From Bacteroidota bacterium (GTDB lineage Bacteria > Bacteroidota > Ignavibacteria > Tepidaquicellales > Tepidaquicellaceae), in contig DOWN01000191.1 in assembly GCA_003519545.1 (NCBI GenBank), positions 1 through 6,588 on the forward strand: DNA of 6,588 nt, written 5' to 3'. Every line of letters begins with the position of its first letter. Position 1 is the stretch's first letter. A model generated the notes under the pieces. That model was not told the DNA's origin. It searched no databases and worked only from the letters and a program-made list of their open reading frames with translations. The translations under genes were made by a program, and so were the position numbers. This document shows positions 1 through 5,660 of the stretch, in pieces.

Positions 1-327
<327 letters not shown>

Positions 328-331
328 AATT

Positions 332-346
332 AAACTTTTGAAGTTT
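332..346 (-). repeat. Small hairpin just upstream of mature 16S 5' end
   Basis: On the minus strand the sequence is AAACTT-CAA-AAGTTT, a perfect 6-bp inverted repeat with a 3-nt loop, ending about 5 nt before the mature 16S 5' end. In the pre-rRNA it could form a short stem-loop near the 5'-end maturation site. The stem is A/U-rich with only one G-C pair, so it is weak. The downstream side of the operon, which normally pairs with the leader, is outside the window. Confidence 0.4.
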
Positions 347-387
347 TGATTTCCTGTCTACAAGGTTTTACTGTTCAAAGTTTATGC

Positions 388-413
388 ACACTATAAATTC
401 GTGTTTATAGTGT
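388..413 (-). repeat. Perfect 10-bp hairpin in the rRNA leader
   Basis: The minus strand reads ACACTATAAA, then loop CACGAA, then TTTATAGTGT: a perfect 10-bp stem with a 6-nt loop. No U-tract follows (the next bases are GCATAAAC), so it does not look like an intrinsic terminator. It sits in the leader between the boxA-like element and the 16S. It may be a pre-rRNA structural or processing element, or a DNA palindrome bound by a regulator; the sequence alone cannot separate these. Confidence 0.55.
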
Positions 414-420
414 TATTTGT

Positions 421-433
421 TTGTGAAAGAACG
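421..433 (-). promoter_or_regulatory. boxA-like rRNA antitermination element
   Basis: The minus strand reads CGTTCTTTCACAA, matching the E. coli rrn boxA consensus TGCTCTTTAACAA at 10 of 13 positions, including the CTTT core and the ACAA end. It lies roughly 15 nt after the inferred transcription start and about 95 nt before the 16S, the expected place for a NusB/NusE-binding antitermination signal. It is assigned by motif and position. Confidence 0.6.
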
Positions 434-448
434 TTATCTTATTCAAAG

Positions 449-509
449 AATTACAAATATAACTAAATTTTTTTGAAAATTCAATACTAATTTTGAAGTA
501 TTTGTAATT
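449..509. repeat. 11-bp perfect inverted repeat bracketing the rRNA promoter
   Basis: AATTACAAATA at 449-459 and TATTTGTAATT at 499-509 are perfect reverse complements separated by 39 bp. One arm overlaps the -7 element and the inferred start; the other lies just upstream of the -33 element. It could be a paired binding site, or an accident of a very AT-rich region. Confidence 0.45.
454..484 (-). promoter_or_regulatory. rRNA operon promoter, Bacteroidota type (-33 TTG / -7 TATATTTG)
   Basis: On the minus strand a TTG (484-482) is separated by 20 bp from TATATTTG (461-454). The latter is an exact match to the -7 consensus TAnnTTTG described for Bacteroides and Flavobacterium housekeeping promoters, whose -33 TTG/TTTG box lies about 17-23 bp upstream. 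The spacer contains an A7 tract. The inferred start is about 447-450, giving a leader of about 120 nt ahead of the 16S. It is the only exact TAnnTTTG on the minus strand that I found between gpsA and the 16S. A classical -35/-10 promoter was not seen. Confidence 0.7.
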
Positions 510-616
510 TATTTTCGGTGTGAAATAATAAATAAGAACGAAGTAGTGTAAGTTACTAAAAATTAATTTAATTTACAATTTAATAAACTGTGTATTTCTC
601 CCAAAAGTTCCTTTTT
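510..616. other. Non-coding gpsA-rRNA spacer, no clear element
   Basis: This is the AT-rich remainder of the 289-bp gap between gpsA and the 16S. I see no open reading frame, tRNA, GC-rich stem or long U-tract. The only terminator-like structure is an A/U-only arrangement around the palindrome AAATTAATTT, followed by U5 on the minus strand (558-562). That is too weak to annotate as a terminator. Confidence 0.5.
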
Positions 617-1612
617 TTATTCTTCCTTTAACGTTCTTATCATTAAATCATTCGTCGCTTCAAGCGGGTCTTTATCTTCAAATAATATTTTATATACTTC
701 AAGGCAAATTGGCACTTCTATGTTTATCTTTTTAGATAACTGATATACAGATTTTGCTGTAGATACGCCTTCTGCCACCATCTTCATCTCTTCCAAAATT
801 GATTTTAATTTCTTTCCTTTACCTATCTGTTCACCGACAAATCTGTTTCTTGAATGTTTAGATGAACAGGTTACTATCAAATCACCAATTCCTGATAAAC
901 CGAAAAATGTTTCTTTCCTTGCTCCGAGTTTAACTCCGAGATTCATAATTTCATTAATTCCTCTTGTCATAATAGCGGCTTTAGTATTATCCCCAAAGCC
1001 AGCACCATCAGCAATTCCCGACGCTATAGCAATTACATTTTTTAATGCTCCTCCTAATTCAACTCCCGTAACATCTGATGAAGTATATACTCTGAATGTT
1101 TCATTAGAAAAAACTTTTTGAATTATTTTTGCCGTTTCAAGATTTCGGTTTGCACAGACAACTACGGTTGGAACTTTCTTGGCAACTTCTTCAGCGTGTG
1201 AAGGTCCGCTTAAACAGGAGATTTTGTCCTTATCTGAATTAATTAATACTTCAGCAATAATTTCATTTACAAGTTTTAATGTATCAATTTCTATTCCTTT
1301 TGATACACTTGTAATAATGGAATTTTTTAAATCAACATTCTTAAGTGGAGTTAAACTTGATCTAATATACTGTGTAGGTGTAGAAATAACAAGCATTTCT
1401 TTTCCTTCTGCAGCATATAATAAATCATTAGTTATTTCAATTTCTTTTGGAATTTTAATATTTGGCAGGTAATAAAAATTTTCTCTGTGAGTTATTAATG
1501 TGCGGGTGTAATCAGGATTAAACTCCCAAAGGGTTACATTATGTCCGTTTGAATTCAGGAGAATAGCCAGAGCAGTTCCCCAGCCCCCTGCTCCTAAAAC
1601 GGATATTTTCAT
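617..1612 (-). CDS. gpsA: NAD(P)-dependent glycerol-3-phosphate dehydrogenase
   Basis: This soluble cytoplasmic enzyme reduces dihydroxyacetone phosphate to sn-glycerol 3-phosphate, the backbone of phospholipids. At 331 aa it has the usual full length of the GpsA family. The N-terminal Rossmann domain opens with the dinucleotide-binding motif GAGGWGTA (residues 7-14). Further conserved family segments are SKG (104-106), GPSHAEE (136-142), LGGALKN (186-192) with the presumed catalytic Lys191, NTKAA (209-213), TRG (217-219) and GLSGIGDL (238-245). The C-terminal part from about residue 185 is the all-helical substrate domain. The ATG is supported because the glycine motif begins six residues later, as is normal. 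The gene starts 6 bp after the plsY stop, so the two are almost certainly co-transcribed, and PlsY uses the product. No Shine-Dalgarno is visible upstream. All key motifs are intact. It is the last protein gene before the rRNA operon. Confidence 0.97.
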   Translation of the reverse strand: MKISVLGAGGWGTALAILLNSNGHNVTLWEFNPDYTRTLITHRENFYYLPNIKIPKEIEITNDLLYAAEGKEMLVISTPTQYIRSSLTPLKNVDLKNSIITSVSKGIEIDTLKLVNEIIAEVLINSDKDKISCLSGPSHAEEVAKKVPTVVVCANRNLETAKIIQKVFSNETFRVYTSSDVTGVELGGALKNVIAIASGIADGAGFGDNTKAAIMTRGINEIMNLGVKLGARKETFFGLSGIGDLIVTCSSKHSRNRFVGEQIGKGKKLKSILEEMKMVAEGVSTAKSVYQLSKKINIEVPICLEVYKILFEDKDPLEATNDLMIRTLKEE

Positions 1613-1618
1613 AATGAA

Positions 1619-2311
1619 TTATTTAAGTGGAGTTTTTATTTTTATCCATCGTATCTTCCATAGTTTATCAAATCTGTTTTCATTTCCATATAACAATCTT
1701 TTTATATTTGATCTGTGATTAAATATTAATAACAATGAAACTCCTATTACAAAGAATATTAATGTATTATAACCGTAAATATCAGCGTGGAAAATATTTT
1801 CCCTTGTGAACATACTTAACGGGAAAAAAGCAGCCGCAACAATAGAGCCAAGACTTACATATCCTGAGGATAACAAAATTAAAACAAAAACTCCGACACT
1901 GATTAAAGTATCAACAGGTGCAATTGTAATTAACATACCTAATGCTGTGTTAATCCCTTTGCCACCTTTGAAATCAACAAAAACCGAGAATGTATGACCT
2001 AAAACAGCACTTACTCCGGCAATAATTTTTACCAAGGTAATGTCTTCAAATCCGGTTGCGTTTGGGAAAGGTAATTGGGTGTAAAAAATGTAAGGGACAA
2101 TTAAAACAGCAGCAACACCCTTTGCGATATCAAGAATTTGAACTAACAAACCGAGTGGTAGTCCTAAAACTCTCATCGCATTAGTCGAACCGAGATTTCC
2201 ACTTCCGTAATTTCTGATGTCAATATTTTTAAAAACTTTACCGACAATCAGAGCGAAAGGAACCGATCCGATGAGATAACTTAAAAGTATTACAAGTAGT
2301 AGTGAGAGCAT
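1619..2311 (-). CDS. plsY: Glycerol-3-phosphate acyltransferase PlsY (acyl-phosphate dependent)
   Basis: This integral inner-membrane enzyme transfers the acyl group from acyl-phosphate (made by PlsX) to position 1 of glycerol 3-phosphate, giving lysophosphatidic acid. At 230 aa it is slightly longer than the usual 200-220, with the extra residues in a basic C-terminal tail (about 214-230). The three family motifs are present: GSGNLGSTN (36-44) followed by R47; GHTFSVFVDFKGGKG (105-119) with the glycine-rich substrate/phosphate loop; and HRSNIKRLL (199-207). About five hydrophobic segments are visible (roughly 2-25, 51-78, 93-112, 133-165 and 182-198), as expected. The start ATG gives the usual short hydrophobic N-terminus ahead of the IGSVPFA motif; no Shine-Dalgarno precedes it. 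It lies 58 bp after the DUF4340 gene and 6 bp before gpsA, whose product is its acceptor substrate. Confidence 0.96.
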   Translation of the reverse strand: MLSLLLVILLSYLIGSVPFALIVGKVFKNIDIRNYGSGNLGSTNAMRVLGLPLGLLVQILDIAKGVAAVLIVPYIFYTQLPFPNATGFEDITLVKIIAGVSAVLGHTFSVFVDFKGGKGINTALGMLITIAPVDTLISVGVFVLILLSSGYVSLGSIVAAAFFPLSMFTRENIFHADIYGYNTLIFFVIGVSLLLIFNHRSNIKRLLYGNENRFDKLWKIRWIKIKTPLK

Positions 2312-2337
2312 TTACGAATATAACATATTTTAATTCT

Positions 2338-2371
2338 AAAAAAAATTAAATCAAATTTTGACATTTAATTT
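2338..2371 (-). terminator. Possible weak intrinsic terminator between DUF4340 gene and plsY
   Basis: On the minus strand AAATTAAAT (2371-2363) and ATTTAATTT (2351-2343) form a perfect 9-bp stem with an 11-nt loop. The 3' arm runs directly into a T8 tract (2345-2338). One arm overlaps the stop codon of the DUF4340 gene. Hairpin plus U-tract has the form of an intrinsic terminator, but the stem is entirely A-U, so it is probably leaky or may simply reflect AT-rich sequence. It falls at the functional boundary between the ABC module and the lipid genes. Confidence 0.4.
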
Positions 2372-3293
2372 ATTTCTTAGAACCTAAAAATTCCGATTTT
2401 CGTTTCAGAATCATATTTCCGAGATTTTGATCGAACTTAAATAACTGTTTATTTCCTGAGACCTGAAGTATATATTGTGTATTCGTTGAATCGCCTGATG
2501 CCAGAAAATTAAAATCAGTTGCCTTATCCCAGTTTACTCTAAGAGTAGCGTGGAATTTAGAATCAGGAGCAAGAGTCGAATCTAAAAATGTTTGAGTATT
2601 TAAAGCATTGAACATAGTAAAGACAGATGAAGCAACATTTGAATCTGCTTTAACATCTCCTACATAAAAATTTCCAATTGAATCTTGTCTGACAGTGAAT
2701 TGTTCATCGCCGAAATTATATTCAAGTGATTTAATTGAAGTAGATGGAACTGAAAAAATAAGCAAATCTCTCCAGTCTAAGAATGAAGGTTTCACAAAAT
2801 TATTCTGAAGAAATTTTTCTGCTAAAAATACAGTATCGGTATCAACTCTTTTTAAATAAGTTTGTGCAGGAGCACTTGTAGGTGAACCGATAAGAAATGA
2901 ACCGGACAATTGACCATTTTGGAATACAGTCAATTTAGTGAACGTTGTATCACCGAAACCGAAATTTTCTTTTTTACTTGGGTTAGTTGAAATTATACTT
3001 TCAAGATAATGATTTTTTAAATCAGATAAAGCACTCGCGATAAAGTTTTGATTTACCGGATATTCAACAGGTTCTAGTATTTTCCATAAACCGTTTACTT
3101 TAGCGAGAGTTAATTTTTGTCCGTTTTTTACAAATTCGAGTCTGTCAACAGAAGCAGAATCAATTTTAAAAAACTGTTCGGATTTTAACTTATCTGTTGA
3201 ATCTTTTCTTCCGTCTGATTTAGTCAGAAAATAAGCGATAACAACTAAACCGACGAGAACTGCTGCGTATAATAAAATTTTATTGTTTTTCAT
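2370..3293 (-). CDS. DUF4340 domain-containing membrane-anchored protein
   Basis: No biochemical function is established for this family; members often sit directly after GldG-type genes, as here. The 307-aa protein has a short basic N-terminus, one hydrophobic segment (about residues 6-23) that should act as an uncleaved signal anchor, and a large domain inferred to be periplasmic. The DUF4340 pattern is visible: a strand reading LTLAKVNGLWKILEPVEYPV (about 61-80), a helical stretch over a variable sequence that ends in ENFGF, and a second segment with LIGSPT, TYLKR and TVFLAEKF followed by a conserved-looking FLDWRDLLIF. The start codon lies 2 bp after the stop of the upstream GldG-type gene, implying translational coupling and a shared role with the ABC module. 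No lipobox cysteine is seen near the N-terminus. A partner or accessory subunit of the GldG-type protein is the simplest reading. Confidence 0.85.
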   Translation of the reverse strand: MKNNKILLYAAVLVGLVVIAYFLTKSDGRKDSTDKLKSEQFFKIDSASVDRLEFVKNGQKLTLAKVNGLWKILEPVEYPVNQNFIASALSDLKNHYLESIISTNPSKKENFGFGDTTFTKLTVFQNGQLSGSFLIGSPTSAPAQTYLKRVDTDTVFLAEKFLQNNFVKPSFLDWRDLLIFSVPSTSIKSLEYNFGDEQFTVRQDSIGNFYVGDVKADSNVASSVFTMFNALNTQTFLDSTLAPDSKFHATLRVNWDKATDFNFLASGDSTNTQYILQVSGNKQLFKFDQNLGNMILKRKSEFLGSKK

Positions 3294-3295
3294 AT

Positions 3296-4912
3296 TTACT
3301 TACTTGTTTGTAATTCTTTTTTTCTTTTATTTCTTCTCTGCCAGACTATTAACCCTATGATTAGCATTAATGCCGGAGGAAAAATTAAATTAAAATATTT
3401 TACAAATGCTTTTGTACCGTCTGTAACATCTTCAATCGGTGCGTCTGATGATTCTTTACTTCTGATTTGAGCCAAGCCGACATCATCAGCAAGATACTCA
3501 ACCATACTTAAAAAGAAATTTATATTATCCTGTGGTGGTCTTTGTTCTTCATTGATAAAATCAGCGTCACCAATTACAACCATTTTTGATTCTTTAGAAG
3601 ATTCATTTAACTGTTGAATCATGATAGGACCTGAACCTTCAGTAGTATCAGTAGGAACCGGTTTTCCTGCATAAAAACTTTTAAATCTTCCATTATATAC
3701 TGCACCTAAAACATATCCTTGTTTATTAAACAAAGTATCTGCCGCTTGTTTATTCATATTCTGGAATTGCTCAAGATTTAGAATAAAAAATCCTTCTGCT
3801 TTTCCTGATCTGTCAGAAGACTTTAAAAGATAATCTGCTTTAACATCTTTACCCTGAACAGCATTTAAATCAATTGATGAAGCGAAAGATAAAGTTACAC
3901 TTGGAATATTTGCAAATGATGAAATGTCTTTATTAATATTTGAAACTACAGGGAAGAATGGATAATTTACTGCAATTGGAATTCCAATCGGAGACTGAAC
4001 TGTAACCTGTCCGCACTGTAAATCTCTGATTAAATCTGTTTCAACTTTAATACCGTAATTTAAAAGCATATCGTTCAAACCGTCATCAATTACATTTCCG
4101 ATAATAATTTGTTGCTGAAAATTCGGAGTAACTTTTTGAATTAACCATGCAACATTTCCGCCTCTCATAACAAACTGGTCAAGCATATATTTTTTATTTT
4201 CAGAGAGAACAGTTGTAGGTCCTAAAACGAGTAATACTTTCACTTCATCTGGTACTGCTCTGTTCAAACCGAGACTTACAGGTTTTAATTCAAACTGATC
4301 ACCAAGACCTTTAGAGATTTGCTGTAATTTTGTTATATCTAAACTTCCGTCACCTTCCAGATAACCTACGACAGTTTTTTGTTTTACAGATAGATTTTTT
4401 ATTTTAGAAGTTATTTCATATTCAAGATTATTAATAGACTGAATAAAAGGAATTGTTTCCTGTCTTCCTTCATAAAGGAAAACCATACCCATATATGCTG
4501 CCTTAACTTCAAATTTATCTTTATCTACAACCTGAACCTGAACGGGATTGATACCGTATTTTTGTGCTTCCTGTCCTAGTTCATCTGCTTTTTCTTCGCC
4601 TGTCGGATTATAAAACTCATAAGAAAGATTTCCGTTTGAATAAGTTCTGTAATCACTAAGGATATCCATAACCTGTCTTCTAAGGTTATTATATGGAGCA
4701 GGAAGATTCTCACTGAAATATGCTTTCACCACCATTTTATCATCAAGTTTACTGACGATATCTTTACTGATTGGTGAGAGTGTGTAAGTTTTATTCTTTG
4801 TAAAATCAACTCTTGTAAAAACCTGAGTTGAAATAACATTTACCGCAACAATGATTGCGATAAAAATTAATAATTTTATAATTGCCTGATTTTTTAAATC
4901 TTTTTTATTCAT
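3296..4912 (-). CDS. gldG: GldG-type ABC transporter auxiliary membrane protein
   Basis: This is the large auxiliary component associated with ABC-2 transporters, called GldG in gliding Bacteroidota (ABC_transp_aux family). The 538-aa protein has a TM helix near the N-terminus (about 11-29), a long domain inferred to be periplasmic, and a C-terminal TM helix (about 506-524) followed by a basic cytoplasmic tail with RRNKRKK. Family hallmarks are RVDFTKNKTYTLSP (34-47) just after the first helix, YFSENLPAPY (65-74), the region around NNLEYEITSKI (161-171), GYLEGDG (183-189), QFVMRGGNVAWLI (246-258), and VVIGDADFINEE (445-456) followed by NFFLSMVEYLADD. It starts 9 bp after the permease stop and ends 2 bp before the DUF4340 start. 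In Flavobacterium johnsoniae GldG is needed for gliding, but homologues occur widely in non-motile bacteria. The cargo is therefore unknown and the name is a family label only. Confidence 0.88.
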   Translation of the reverse strand: MNKKDLKNQAIIKLLIFIAIIVAVNVISTQVFTRVDFTKNKTYTLSPISKDIVSKLDDKMVVKAYFSENLPAPYNNLRRQVMDILSDYRTYSNGNLSYEFYNPTGEEKADELGQEAQKYGINPVQVQVVDKDKFEVKAAYMGMVFLYEGRQETIPFIQSINNLEYEITSKIKNLSVKQKTVVGYLEGDGSLDITKLQQISKGLGDQFELKPVSLGLNRAVPDEVKVLLVLGPTTVLSENKKYMLDQFVMRGGNVAWLIQKVTPNFQQQIIIGNVIDDGLNDMLLNYGIKVETDLIRDLQCGQVTVQSPIGIPIAVNYPFFPVVSNINKDISSFANIPSVTLSFASSIDLNAVQGKDVKADYLLKSSDRSGKAEGFFILNLEQFQNMNKQAADTLFNKQGYVLGAVYNGRFKSFYAGKPVPTDTTEGSGPIMIQQLNESSKESKMVVIGDADFINEEQRPPQDNINFFLSMVEYLADDVGLAQIRSKESSDAPIEDVTDGTKAFVKYFNLIFPPALMLIIGLIVWQRRNKRKKELQTSK

Positions 4913-4921
4913 AAACTTTTC

Positions 4922-5632
4922 TTATGACCACTTTCTGCTTTCAACAGAGAATTTAGTTAATAGTAAAAATAATGTTATACCGCTTACAAAATAAATAATA
5001 TCTCTTGAATCAATAACACCTCTTGCAAGAGCAGAGAAATGCGATCCTGTAGAAATGAATTCAAGAATAGAAGCAAGACCAACAGGTAAGTAAATCAATA
5101 CTTTATCCATCATAAATAAAGCAAACACAATTAAGAAACTGATGATGAATGCGATAACCTGATTTTCAGTTAAAGAAGAACAGAAAATTCCGATGCTAAT
5201 ATATAAACCTGCTAAGAGAATCAAACCCAGATAAGAAGTGAAAATCGGACCTACATCTAGAGTTCCGAGAGAAGTCAGTGAGAATACATAAATCAGAGTA
5301 GGAAGCAAAGTGAAAACCGCAAGCATTAAAGTAGCAAAAAATTTTCCGAGTACAATGTTACCGTCAGTAACAGGTCTTGTTAATAAGAGTTCAATAGTTC
5401 CTGATTTTTTTTCTTCCGAAAAAGTTCTCATTGAAATAGCCGGGACATAAAACAAAAATATGAAAGGAATTATTTCAAAAACAGTCCGCATTGATACAAC
5501 ACCTGCAAGAAAAAGATTGCTGGTGAAGAACCAACCGGTAATTATCAAGAATACGACAATCACTATATAAGCAACAGGTGATAAGAAATTAGATTTTAAT
5601 TCCTTTTTACCGATCGTTAGAATATTATTCAT
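4922..5632 (-). CDS. gldF: ABC-2 type transporter permease, GldF-like
   Basis: This is the inner-membrane permease that would pair with the upstream ATPase. At 236 aa it is close to the family's usual size of about 240. Six hydrophobic segments are apparent (about 19-37, 50-66, 97-117, 130-151, 157-176 and 211-226), the ABC-2 topology. After the second segment comes the conserved cytoplasmic stretch MRTFSEEKKSGTIELLLTRP (68-87), diagnostic of the NosY/GldF branch. The C-terminal HFSALARGVIDSRDIIYF (198-215) is also typical. The start codon is supported by MNNILTIGKKELKSNFLSPV, the standard amphipathic start of these permeases. It follows the ATPase stop by 28 bp and precedes gldG by 9 bp. No Shine-Dalgarno is visible; the region before the ATG is A/T-only. 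The substrate cannot be told from the sequence. Confidence 0.9.
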   Translation of the reverse strand: MNNILTIGKKELKSNFLSPVAYIVIVVFLIITGWFFTSNLFLAGVVSMRTVFEIIPFIFLFYVPAISMRTFSEEKKSGTIELLLTRPVTDGNIVLGKFFATLMLAVFTLLPTLIYVFSLTSLGTLDVGPIFTSYLGLILLAGLYISIGIFCSSLTENQVIAFIISFLIVFALFMMDKVLIYLPVGLASILEFISTGSHFSALARGVIDSRDIIYFVSGITLFLLLTKFSVESRKWS

Positions 5633-5660
5633 TTTTAAATTTTAATTTTACGATTAAGAA

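Larger units (their letters stand above)
328..450 (-). other. 16S rRNA operon 5' leader (inferred transcribed region)
   Basis: This stretch of about 120 nt lies between the inferred transcription start of the rRNA promoter (about 447-450) and the mature 16S 5' end. It has no open reading frame of note. Going downstream it contains a boxA-like element, a 10-bp hairpin and a 6-bp hairpin just before the 16S. The layout fits a pre-rRNA leader that loads antitermination factors and is later trimmed away. Both ends are inferred from motif spacing, not observed. Confidence 0.6.

Noticed and set aside
499..506. Plus-strand TATTTG as a divergent -7 element
   Set aside because: It lacks one base of the TAnnTTTG spacing and would drive only antisense RNA into gpsA; better explained as one arm of the inverted repeat.
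552..600. A/U-only hairpin plus U5 as a gpsA terminator
   Set aside because: The stem is about 5 bp, purely A-U, and the U-tract is short; such structures are expected by chance in this composition.
1179..1472. 97-aa open frame on the plus strand
   Set aside because: It is antisense to the conserved gpsA coding sequence and its translation shows no recognisable domain.
1806..1997. 63-aa open frame on the plus strand
   Set aside because: It is antisense to plsY motif 2 and the adjacent membrane segments; a shadow of the real gene.
2315..2322. TATATTCG on the minus strand as a -7 box for plsY
   Set aside because: It differs from TAnnTTTG at one base, no TTG lies at a suitable distance upstream, and it would place the transcript start at or inside the start codon.
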